Assembly (NCBI RefSeq): GCF_027257875.1
Contig: NZ_JAPVQY010000063.1
Location: 1-45,924, forward strand
From: Burkholderia sp. IMCC1007
GTDB taxonomy: Bacteria > Pseudomonadota > Gammaproteobacteria > Burkholderiales > Burkholderiaceae
Length of the DNA: 45,924 nucleotides
Direction of reading: 5' to 3'
Under the pieces are notes generated by a model, which was not told the DNA's origin, did no database searches, and worked only from the letters and a program-made list of their open reading frames with translations. The position numbers and the translations under genes were made by a program. Positions 37,857 through 45,648 of the stretch are shown in pieces; position 1 is the first letter of the stretch, and each line of letters begins with the position of its first letter.

Positions 37857-38341
37857 ACATCGATTACCACACCATCTGCGCGACGCTGTATCGCGAAGCG
37901 CGCCTGCTTGACGACCGCGAGTGGGACGCGTGGCTGACCTGCTACACGGAAGACGTCACGTACTGGATGCCCGCGTGGGACGACGACGACCGGCCGACCG
38001 ACGATCCGCAAAGCCAGATCTCGCTGATGTACTACGCGGATCGCGGCGGCCTCGAGGACCGCGTGTTCCGGATCAAGACCGAACGCAGCGGCGCATCGAC
38101 GCCCGAGCCGCGCACGAGCCACAACGTGACGAACGTCGAGGTGCTGGCCGAGCGCGACGGCGAGGTGGACGTACGCTACAACTTCCACACGCTGAACCAC
38201 CGCTATCGCGTGACCGACCACTTCTTCGGCACGATGTTCGTCACGCTGCGCCAGGTGGGCGACGCGCTGCTGATCTCGAACAAGAAGATCGTGCTGAAGA
38301 ACGACTACATCCGGCAGGTGCTCGACGTGTATCACGTCTGA
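37853..38341 (+). CDS. benB: Benzoate 1,2-dioxygenase, small (beta) subunit
   Basis: A 162-residue structural subunit of the ring-hydroxylating dioxygenase (SnoaL/NTF2-like fold). Recognised by DDREWDAWLTCYTEDVTYWMPAW, RIKTERSGASTPEPRTSHNV and the ending KNDYIRQVLDVYHV. ATG 37853-37855 overlaps the benA stop (ATGA), so alpha and beta are translated together, as needed for the alpha3beta3 enzyme. benC follows after 38 bp. Confidence 0.95.
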   Translation: MNIDYHTICATLYREARLLDDREWDAWLTCYTEDVTYWMPAWDDDDRPTDDPQSQISLMYYADRGGLEDRVFRIKTERSGASTPEPRTSHNVTNVEVLAERDGEVDVRYNFHTLNHRYRVTDHFFGTMFVTLRQVGDALLISNKKIVLKNDYIRQVLDVYHV

Positions 38342-38379
38342 GCCCGATTGTTTCGACCGTATCAAAGGGAGACGAGGTC

Positions 38380-39411
38380 ATGTCCACCTACAAGATTGCA
38401 TTGAACTTCGAGGACGGGGTCACCCGCTTCATCGACTGCAAGGCCGGCGAGAAGGTGCTCGACGCCGCGTTCCGCGCGAAGATCAACCTGCCGATGGACT
38501 GCTCCGACGGCGTGTGCGGCACCTGCAAGTGCCGCGCGGAAAGCGGCAGCTACGACCTCGGCGACGACTACATCGACGACGCGCTCACCGAGGACGAGAA
38601 GGACGGCGGCCTCGTGCTGACGTGCCAGATGGTGCCGCAAAGCGATTGCGTGATCGCGGTCCCGACATCGTCGGTCGCATGCAAGACCGGCCACAGCGCG
38701 TTCGCGGCGACCGTCACGAAGGTCGAGCAGCACAACGATGCGGCGATCGTGCTCGAACTCGACGTCGCAGCTGCCGCCACGGCCGCGCCCGTGTTCCTGC
38801 CGGGCCAGTACGTGAACATCGGCGTGCCGGGCAGCGGCCAGCATCGGTCGTACTCGTTCTCGTCCGCGCCGGGCGACACGAAGGTCGGCTTCCTGATCAA
38901 GAAGATCCCCGGCGGCGTGATGAGCACGTGGCTCGCATCCGCGAAGCCCGGCGACACGCTCGAGCTGACCGGTCCGCTCGGCAGCTTCTACCTGCGCGAC
39001 GTACAGCGGCCGCTGCTGTTCCTCGCCGGCGGCACGGGCCTCGCGCCGTTCCTGTCGATGCTCGAGGTGCTCGCACGCAGCGGTTCGCAGCAGCAGGTGC
39101 ACCTGATCTACGGCGTCACGCGCGATCTCGACCTGGTGCTGGTCGATGCGATCGAAGCGTATGCGGCGAAGCTGCCGAACTTCAGCTTCTCGACGGTCGT
39201 CGCCGATGCGGCGTCGAGCCATCCGCGCAAGGGCTGGGTCACGCAGCACATTCCGGCCGATGCGCTGAACGACGGCGACGTGGACGTCTATCTGTGCGGG
39301 CCGCCGCCGATGGTCGACGCGGTGCGCCAGTACTTCGACGACGAAGGCGTGAAGCCGAACAGCTTCCACTACGAGAAGTTCACCCCGAACGTGACGGCAA
39401 AGGCGGCATGA
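38380..39411 (+). CDS. benC: Benzoate 1,2-dioxygenase, electron-transfer component (reductase)
   Basis: Passes electrons from NADH to the BenA Rieske centre. 343 residues: an N-terminal plant-type 2Fe-2S ferredoxin (residues about 1-95, CSDGVCGTCKC plus a later Cys in LTCQMV), an FAD domain (HRSYSFSSAPGD) and an NAD domain (LLFLAGGTGLAPFLSML; DVYLCGPPPMVDAV). The ATG at 38380-38382 follows GGGAGACGAGG. The stop overlaps the benD start (ATGA). Length and domain order are as in known BenC. Confidence 0.96.
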   Translation: MSTYKIALNFEDGVTRFIDCKAGEKVLDAAFRAKINLPMDCSDGVCGTCKCRAESGSYDLGDDYIDDALTEDEKDGGLVLTCQMVPQSDCVIAVPTSSVACKTGHSAFAATVTKVEQHNDAAIVLELDVAAAATAAPVFLPGQYVNIGVPGSGQHRSYSFSSAPGDTKVGFLIKKIPGGVMSTWLASAKPGDTLELTGPLGSFYLRDVQRPLLFLAGGTGLAPFLSMLEVLARSGSQQQVHLIYGVTRDLDLVLVDAIEAYAAKLPNFSFSTVVADAASSHPRKGWVTQHIPADALNDGDVDVYLCGPPPMVDAVRQYFDDEGVKPNSFHYEKFTPNVTAKAA

Positions 39412-40184
39412 CCATGCAACGATTCTCCGGGAAGGTCGTCGTCGTGACCGGCGCGGCGCAGGGTATCGGCCGTGGCGTCGCGCTGCGCGCGGCGGCCGAG
39501 GGCGGCAAGGTGCTGTTCGTCGATCGCGCGGATTTCGTGGCCGAGGTCGCGGCCGAAGCGGGCGGCGGCAACACGGCCGGCTTCGTCGCGGATCTCGAGA
39601 CGTATGACGGCGCGCGTGCGGCGATGGCGTGCGCGGTCGACACGTTCGGCGGCATCGACGTGCTGATCAACGGCGTCGGCGGCGCGATCCGGATGCGGCC
39701 GTTCGCCGAGTTCGAGCCGGCGCAGATCGACGCGGAAATCCGCCGCTCCCTGATGCCGACGCTCTACAGCTGCCACGCGGTGCTGCCGCATCTGCTCGCG
39801 CGCGGCGGCGGCACGATCGTGAACGTGTCGTCGAACGCGACGCGCGGCATTCGCCGCGTGCCGTACTCGGCCGCGAAGGGCGGCGTCAATGCGCTGACAT
39901 CCGCGCTTGCGATGGAATACGCGGAGCACGGCATCCGTGTCGTCGCCACCGCGCCCGGCGGCACACAAGCGCCGCCGCGCCGCGTGCCGCGCAATGCGGC
40001 CGGCGACACCGCGCAGGAGCAGGCGTGGATGGCCGAAGCGGTGCGGCAGGTGACCGATTCGACGTTCTTCAAGCGCTACGGCACGCTCGACGAACAGATC
40101 GCGCCGATCCTGTTCCTCGCGTCGGACGAAGCGAGCTATATCACCGGCACGGTGCTGCCGGTCGCCGGCGGCGATACGGGCTGA
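39408..40184 (+). CDS. benD: cis-1,2-dihydroxycyclohexa-3,5-diene-1-carboxylate dehydrogenase
   Basis: Short-chain dehydrogenase that oxidises and decarboxylates the benzoate cis-diol to catechol. 258 residues. The NAD-binding motif is TGAAQGIGRG, the catalytic Ser is in VNVSSNATRG, and Tyr/Lys are in PYSAAKGG. The tail ASYITGTVLPVAGGDTG is SDR-typical. It is the last gene of benABCD and overlaps benC by four bases. Its product, catechol, is the substrate of CatA encoded 3 kb upstream on the same strand. Confidence 0.95.
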   Translation: MTMQRFSGKVVVVTGAAQGIGRGVALRAAAEGGKVLFVDRADFVAEVAAEAGGGNTAGFVADLETYDGARAAMACAVDTFGGIDVLINGVGGAIRMRPFAEFEPAQIDAEIRRSLMPTLYSCHAVLPHLLARGGGTIVNVSSNATRGIRRVPYSAAKGGVNALTSALAMEYAEHGIRVVATAPGGTQAPPRRVPRNAAGDTAQEQAWMAEAVRQVTDSTFFKRYGTLDEQIAPILFLASDEASYITGTVLPVAGGDTG

Positions 40185-40299
40185 ACGGCGGCGGTTCGCC
40201 GAACCCGTGCTGCAACGTGCGCGTGCGGCAGCCGCGCGTGCACACGATTCGACCATGACAGGAACGGCCGGCGCCGACACGCCGGCCACGGAGACACGT

Positions 40300-40698
40300 A
40301 TGCCCAAACGCGAAGCCATCATTCCGGCAGGGATGGAAGCCGTGTACGAAAAAATCGGCTATGCGCCGGCGATCAAGATCGGCGACACCATGTACGTATC
40401 CGGCCAGATCGGCCGCGATGCCGCGATGCAACTGGTGGAAGACCGCGAAGCGCAGATCGTGCAGGCGTTCGAGAACCTCAAGCGCGTGCTGGAGGCAGGC
40501 GGCGCGACGCTCGACGACGTGGTCGACCTGACGACCTTCCATACCGACATGCGCGACCTGCCGCTGTTCATGCAGGTGCGCGACCGCTATTTGCACGCGC
40601 ACCCGAAGCCGGCCTGGACGGCGGTCGGCGCACACATGCTCGGCGGCTCGCCCGGCTATATCGTGGAAATCAAGGCGGTCGCGGTGCTGACGCGCTGA
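40300..40698 (+). CDS. RidA/YjgF-family protein
   Basis: A 132-residue member of the RidA family of imine/enamine deaminases and relatives: MYVSGQIGRDA, AFENLKRVLEAGGATLDDVVDLTTFHTDMRD at about residues 55-85, and HPKPAWTAVGAHML. The start at 40300 is preceded by GGAGA; an in-frame ATG at 40255 would add 15 low-complexity residues. The usual catalytic Arg in the C-terminal RP-R-T segment is not evident (PKPAWTAV), so it is probably not a canonical RidA. It follows benD by 115 bp and may belong to the ben transcript; what it does there is unknown. Confidence 0.88.
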   Translation: MPKREAIIPAGMEAVYEKIGYAPAIKIGDTMYVSGQIGRDAAMQLVEDREAQIVQAFENLKRVLEAGGATLDDVVDLTTFHTDMRDLPLFMQVRDRYLHAHPKPAWTAVGAHMLGGSPGYIVEIKAVAVLTR

Positions 40699-40784
40699 TA
40701 CGCCGATACGCGACGCAAGACATTCGTACTTCAAAACGATGAACGGATCGCGCCGCGACAGCGGGCCGATCCTGGACACGCTTC

Positions 40785-40901
40785 ATGACCGCTTCATCCA
40801 TTCGCTCGATTCCCGCGCTGATCGGCCTCGTCGCCGACCGGATCGGCCGCCGGCCCGCGATCATGATCGGCGACACGAGCCGTGGATCGTCGAGGGCGTG
40901 A
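40785..40901 (+). pseudogene. Fragment of an MFS transporter
   Basis: A 38-codon frame reading LIGLVADRIGRRPAIMIGD, the conserved cytoplasmic loop after helix 2 of major facilitators, and then running into unrelated residues and a stop. No other MFS parts were found on either side. It may be what is left of a benzoate or other aromatic-acid transporter that once followed benD. The match is short, so confidence is limited. Confidence 0.35.
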
Positions 40902-41005
40902 TACGAGATGTCGTCGCGTTCGAGCCGGTGCACGCTTTTCGGCACGATCGATACAACTAAGCGGCGAGCGTACCGCTGGCCGGCCGAAGCCGGCGGCTCC
41001 GCGCG

Positions 41006-42613
41006 CTAGCGATGTATCGCCGCGCGCAAGCGCCTCACGTCCTGCTCCGACACCGGCGCGGCCCGATTCCCCCACGCGCCGCGCACGTAGCTGACGACCG
41101 CCGCGATCTCGCTGCTGGTGAGCGCGCCGCGCATCGCCGGCATCCGCTGCACGGGCCCGTGCGTGCCGGGCGCCGGCTGCGCGCCTTCGACCACGATCCG
41201 GATCGTGCTCGTCGGATCGGCCGCGAGCACGATCGAACTGGCCGCGAGCGGTGGCCCGTGATCGGGCACGCCGGTGCCTTGCGCGCCGTGGCAGCGCGCG
41301 CAGAAGCCTGCATACACGCCGGCCCCCGGCGCCTGCTGGCCGCCTTCCGGGCGCGGCCCGGCGGGCGTCAGCCGCGCGACGCCGACCCCCAACGGGTTGG
41401 TCGCAGCAGTCGGTTGCGCGGGCAACGATTTCAGATAGATCGCGATCGCATGGCGATCGGCGTCGGTGAGCAGCGCGGTGCTCTCGCCGACGACCGGCGC
41501 CATCGCGCCGAACACGGCACCGTGCGCCGCATGGCCGCTGCGCAGGAAGGCGGCGATGTCGTCGGCGCTCCAGCGGCCGAGGCCGTCCGCGTTCGCGCCG
41601 GTCAGGTTCGGCGCGAACCAGTGATCGTTGATGCCGCCGGTCAGGAACTCGGCGCTGCGTTCGTCGTAGCCGCGCTCGTTGTACGCCGGCCCGCGCGGCG
41701 TATGGCATGCGCCGCAGTGGCCAAGCCCCTGCACCAGATACGCGCCGCGATTCCATTCCAACGATTGTGACGGCGACGGTACGAATTCCTGGCGATTCGC
41801 GAATACGAGACTCCACAGCCCGAGCGCCCAGCGCTGGTTGAACGGAAACGGCAGTTGCGTCAGCTTGGCCGCGTTCGCGGATGGTGCGACGCCGCGCATG
41901 AAATACGTATACAGTGCGCGCACGTCGTCGTTGGTCAGGTGTGCAAAGGAAGGGTACGGCATCGCCGGATACAGCCGGCTGCCGTCGGCGCGCACGCCGC
42001 GCCGCAACGCGTCGTCGAACTGCTGCAGCGTGTAGGTGCCGATCCCGTGGGTCGGATCCGGCGTGATGTTCGACGCATAGATCGGCCCGAACGGCGAATT
42101 CACCGGCTGGCCGCCCGCGTACGGCGTGTGATCGGCCGCGTCGTGGCAGGCCGAGCAGTCGCCGGCGAGCGCGAGGTAGCGGCCGCGCGCAACGGTCCGC
42201 GCGTCGGCGCTCGCGGCGGCAGCGGCCACCACCGGGCGGCGCCCTGCGGTCGCGGAAGCCGAATCGGGTGGCGGAACAGGGACCGGGGCCGAAGTCGGGG
42301 AAGATGCCGCGGCACGACGTTGAGACAGCCGCGGATCGCTGTTCGCGCGCGCCGACATCGACGCACCGGCGTCGGCCGTCGCCGCGCGAATCCGCACGAA
42401 GCGCCAGCCGGACGCGGGCTCGGGCGCGTCGGCTGCCGACGCGGCACCGGACGTGTCGCCGGAGGACATCGCGCGGTCGTCCTGCTGCGCGTCGCACGCG
42501 GTGAGTGCGAAGCACGCGACGCCCGCACCGAGCGCAACGCCGAGCGCAGCGCAGAGCGCGACCCGTGCGCGGCGCGCTGCAACCCGCAACGAAGCGAACG
42601 AGATCAGTGCCAT
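41006..42613 (-). CDS. Triheme cytochrome c lipoprotein (alcohol-dehydrogenase-subunit type)
   Basis: A 535-residue periplasmic electron carrier. Three haem-binding motifs are visible: CSACH (153-157), CGACH (300-304) and CARCH (438-442). Each lies in its own cytochrome c domain, in the layout of the cytochrome subunit of membrane alcohol and gluconate dehydrogenases. The N-terminus ends in a lipobox (ALTAC, Cys40) followed by Asp, suggesting an inner-membrane lipoprotein. Residues 45-140 are an Ala/Ser/Pro-rich linker. The ATG at 42611-42613 overlaps the upstream membrane-protein gene by 10 bp. As the last gene of the oxidase cluster it probably feeds electrons to the caa3-type oxidase. No dehydrogenase partner is encoded nearby. 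Confidence 0.92.
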   Translation of the reverse strand: MALISFASLRVAARRARVALCAALGVALGAGVACFALTACDAQQDDRAMSSGDTSGAASAADAPEPASGWRFVRIRAATADAGASMSARANSDPRLSQRRAAASSPTSAPVPVPPPDSASATAGRRPVVAAAAASADARTVARGRYLALAGDCSACHDAADHTPYAGGQPVNSPFGPIYASNITPDPTHGIGTYTLQQFDDALRRGVRADGSRLYPAMPYPSFAHLTNDDVRALYTYFMRGVAPSANAAKLTQLPFPFNQRWALGLWSLVFANRQEFVPSPSQSLEWNRGAYLVQGLGHCGACHTPRGPAYNERGYDERSAEFLTGGINDHWFAPNLTGANADGLGRWSADDIAAFLRSGHAAHGAVFGAMAPVVGESTALLTDADRHAIAIYLKSLPAQPTAATNPLGVGVARLTPAGPRPEGGQQAPGAGVYAGFCARCHGAQGTGVPDHGPPLAASSIVLAADPTSTIRIVVEGAQPAPGTHGPVQRMPAMRGALTSSEIAAVVSYVRGAWGNRAAPVSEQDVRRLRAAIHR

Positions 42614-43005
42614 GGGCTGCACGGGCCGACGAAAGCGGTCACGATGCCCGTGAACACGAGACCGATCACGAACCCGAGCGCGGCCAGCATTCCGCAGCGC
42701 GCGAGAAACCACGTGCTGGTGTCGCGCGTCGCGGCCTGCGCCTGCGGATCGTGCCTGCGCTGCCACGTACGCACGAGCCACGCGGCGCAGGCCAGCGCCA
42801 CCGCGAACGCGCCGGCGGCGATCAGCGCGAGCCACACGCCCACGTGCGCCCAGCGCGGCACGGCCTGCGCGACGCCGAGCGGATAGCACGCGGTCGACGC
42901 GAGCGTCTCCGACACCAGCATCTGCGAGAACCACAGCGCGGGCGCGCCGACGAGGCCGGCCGCGATCGCGAGCCACGGCGTCGACGAGCGTCGCGCGTCG
43001 ATCAT
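42604..43005 (-). CDS. Small four-helix membrane protein of an oxidase cluster
   Basis: A 133-residue protein with four hydrophobic segments (about 10-35, 50-75, 100-120 and a weaker one near 80). Conserved-looking features include GAPALWFSQMLVSETLASTACYP split across helix 1 and its loop, and GLVFTGIVTAFVGPCSPWH at the end, with two cysteines that may face the periplasm. I do not know its function; the position suggests an assembly or accessory role for the oxidase. ATG 43003-43005 follows AGGAGG and overlaps the subunit I-III stop by one base (TGATG). Confidence 0.82.
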   Translation of the reverse strand: MIDARRSSTPWLAIAAGLVGAPALWFSQMLVSETLASTACYPLGVAQAVPRWAHVGVWLALIAAGAFAVALACAAWLVRTWQRRHDPQAQAATRDTSTWFLARCGMLAALGFVIGLVFTGIVTAFVGPCSPWH

Positions 43006-45635
43006 CACGACCTCCTGAGCCAGTAAGGCGACACGTACAGCGCGGTGAAGATGAACAGCCACACGATGTCGACGAAGTGCCAGTAGAGGCCGCCGACCGT
43101 CAGCGCGACGCGGCGCTCGCGGCCGAAGAAGCCGGCGGCCGTCCAGCCGGCGAGCAGCGCGAGGATCACGAGGCCGGCCACGACGTGCGCGAGGTGAAAG
43201 CCGGTGATCGTGAAATAGAGGCTGCCGTACAGATGCGCGGTCGGGCCGTACGGATGGTCGCGCCACTCGTGCAACTGGACGAGCGCGAACGCGATGCCGA
43301 GCACCAGCGCGACCGCGAGCGCCGCGACCGCATGCGGCCCCCGGCCGGCCCGCACCGCGCGTTCGGCGAGCCACACGAAAACGCTGCTCGACAGCAGCAC
43401 GACGGTGTTGCCGGCCGCGAGCCCGATCTTCGGCATCCCTTCGGGCGGCCACGGCGCGGCCGATTGCGATTGCAGATAGAAGTAGCAGAACAGCAGATAG
43501 CCGAACAACCCGGCCTCGGTCACGATCAGCGTGAGCACGCCCCACCAGCCGCCCGCACGCTGGCCGCAACTGCCCACCGGCAGCGGCTCGACGCACGCGG
43601 CCGGCGCGCCATCCGGTACCTTCGCGGACGGCGGCTCGTCGGGATGGCGGCCGGCTGCCGGCGCCTGCGTGCTCGCACGCGCCGGCGGTCGCGCGCGCTG
43701 GCCGAGCGTGCGGCGCGGCCACAGCCACACGCCGGTCGCGATCGCGCAACCGGCCACCGCCGCGCACACGAGCGTCGGCGAGCGCACCAGCATCGCCGCA
43801 AACACGGCCGTGGCCAGCAGCGCGAGCACGAACGGCACGCAGCTGTCCTCAGGCATCTTCAGGATCGCGCTCGGCGTCGCGGCGAGCGGCGTGACCGCGA
43901 GCGCCTCGCGCCCGTCGGCGAGCCGGTAGCCGACCCGCACGCTGGTGCGCTTCTCGTCGTCGCGCGTTTCCCACAGCGGATGGCGCGACGCGACGAGCGG
44001 CAGCACCGCGAAGTTGTACACGGGCGTCGGCGACGCGACCGACCATTCGAGTCCGGCCGCGCCCCATGGATTGTTGCCGACGTGCGCGCCGCGACGTGCG
44101 CTCACGAGCGCGTTGACGACGAACATCACGATCCCGATGCCGAACACGAACGAGCCGATCGTCGTCACGAGGTTCGAGGTATCCCAGCCCATTCCGGGTG
44201 GATACGTGTAGATGCGGCGCGGCATCCCGAGCAGCCCGGAGACGTGCATCGGAAAGAAGCCGAGATTGAAGCCGATCACCACGACCCAGAACGTCCAGCG
44301 GCCGAAGCGCTCGTTCATCATCCGGCCGGTGAACTTCGGAAACCAGTACGTGACGCCGCCGAGCACGGGGAACACGTTGATGCCGAGCAGCACGTAATGC
44401 AGGTGCGCGACGACGAAGTACGTATCGGTCAGTTGCCAGTCGAGCGGCACCGCGGCCGTCATCACGCCGGACACGCCGCCGATCACGAACATCAGCACGA
44501 AGCCCGCGAAATACAGGAACGGCGTGCGGAACACGGGCCGGCCGGTCCAGATCGTCGCGATCCATGCGAACACCGCGACCGCGCTCGGAATCGAGATCAG
44601 CATGCTCGCCGCGCCGAAGAACGCGAGCGCGAGCGGCGCGATGCCGGTCGCGAACATGTGGTGGACCCACACCTCGAAGCCGATCAGCATCGTCGCCACC
44701 GTCGACACCGCGACCGCCTCGTATGCAACGAGCGGCCGCCGGCAGAAGGTCGGCAGCGCGTCCGACACGATCCCCATCGCGGGCAGCACGACCACGTACA
44801 CCCACGGGTGCGCGAACATCCAGAACAGGTGCTGCCACAGCAGCGGCCGCCCGTCGTTCGCGACGTCGAAGAAATGCGTGCCCGCATTGCGGTCGAGCCA
44901 CAGCAGCAGGAACGCGAGGCTCACGGACGGCACCGCGACGAGGTTCGCGACCGACGCGGTCAGCGTGCCCCACACGATGATCGGCAGCCGGTCGATCGAC
45001 ATGCCGTGCGCGCGCATCCGCAGCAGCGTGACGACGAAGTTCGCGGCGCCGCCTGTCGTCGAGATACCGAGCAGGATCATGCCGAGCGCATAGATGTCGA
45101 TGTTCGCGCCCGCGCTGTAGTCGAGCGACGTGAGCGGCACGTAGTTGAACCAGCCGCCGTCCGGCACCGCGCCGAGCGGGAAGCTCGCATACAGGAACAG
45201 CCCCGCGAACAGGAATGCCCAGTACGAGAACGCGTTGAGCCGCGGGAACGCCATGTCGCGCGAGCCGAGCATCAGCGGCCACAGATAGTTCGCGAAGCCG
45301 GACAGCACCGGCAGCGCATACAGGAAGATCATCGTCACGCCGTGCATCGTGAACAGCGAGTCGTACTGCGCGGGCGTGAGCACCGTCGCGTTCGGCCGCG
45401 CGAGCTGGATGCGCATCACGAGCGCCTCGACGCCGCCGAGCAGCAGGAACGCGAACGCGGTGACGATGTAGCGCAGCCCGATGCGCTTGTGATCGACGGT
45501 GCCGAGCCAGCCGCGCCAGCCGGGCGCCGATTCCCACAGCTCGGCGAGCGCGCGCGCGTGCGCCGACCCCGCCGGCGCGTCGCCGAGGTCGGGTACGCGG
45601 TTCAGCGGAGGCGGCGTGTCGCGGGCAACGTCCAT
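43005..45635 (-). CDS. Fused cytochrome c oxidase subunits I and III (CtaD-CtaE)
   Basis: An 876-residue haem-copper oxidase core. Residues about 40-560 are subunit I. Ligands are present: His98 (MHG), His276 with Tyr280 (HPWVY), His325/326 (VHHM), and His411/His413 (HLHY); the D-channel entrance is Asp127 (RDMAFPRLN). Residues about 600-690 are a helix pair and a Pro/Ala linker, and 695-876 are subunit III (TEAGLFGYLLF; GFHLAHVVAGL; YWHFVDIVWLFIF). Unusually, the glutamate of HPEVY is Trp278, the K-channel lysine (IPTGVKVF in relatives) is Ala354 (IPSAVAVF), and the nearby FTIGG Thr is Val384. ATG 45633-45635 follows GGAGGAGG. It is encoded directly after subunit II and probably reduces O2 at the inner membrane. 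Family type is likely CoxN-like. Confidence 0.94.
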   Translation of the reverse strand: MDVARDTPPPLNRVPDLGDAPAGSAHARALAELWESAPGWRGWLGTVDHKRIGLRYIVTAFAFLLLGGVEALVMRIQLARPNATVLTPAQYDSLFTMHGVTMIFLYALPVLSGFANYLWPLMLGSRDMAFPRLNAFSYWAFLFAGLFLYASFPLGAVPDGGWFNYVPLTSLDYSAGANIDIYALGMILLGISTTGGAANFVVTLLRMRAHGMSIDRLPIIVWGTLTASVANLVAVPSVSLAFLLLWLDRNAGTHFFDVANDGRPLLWQHLFWMFAHPWVYVVVLPAMGIVSDALPTFCRRPLVAYEAVAVSTVATMLIGFEVWVHHMFATGIAPLALAFFGAASMLISIPSAVAVFAWIATIWTGRPVFRTPFLYFAGFVLMFVIGGVSGVMTAAVPLDWQLTDTYFVVAHLHYVLLGINVFPVLGGVTYWFPKFTGRMMNERFGRWTFWVVVIGFNLGFFPMHVSGLLGMPRRIYTYPPGMGWDTSNLVTTIGSFVFGIGIVMFVVNALVSARRGAHVGNNPWGAAGLEWSVASPTPVYNFAVLPLVASRHPLWETRDDEKRTSVRVGYRLADGREALAVTPLAATPSAILKMPEDSCVPFVLALLATAVFAAMLVRSPTLVCAAVAGCAIATGVWLWPRRTLGQRARPPARASTQAPAAGRHPDEPPSAKVPDGAPAACVEPLPVGSCGQRAGGWWGVLTLIVTEAGLFGYLLFCYFYLQSQSAAPWPPEGMPKIGLAAGNTVVLLSSSVFVWLAERAVRAGRGPHAVAALAVALVLGIAFALVQLHEWRDHPYGPTAHLYGSLYFTITGFHLAHVVAGLVILALLAGWTAAGFFGRERRVALTVGGLYWHFVDIVWLFIFTALYVSPYWLRRS

Positions 45636-45648
45636 CGTCCTCCTCCGT

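Noticed and set aside
43005..45635. Nitric oxide reductase of the eNOR type
   Set aside because: Loss of the K-channel suggested it, but the cross-linking tyrosine of HPxVY is kept and a normal caa3-type subunit II and III are encoded with it, which fits an O2 reductase better.
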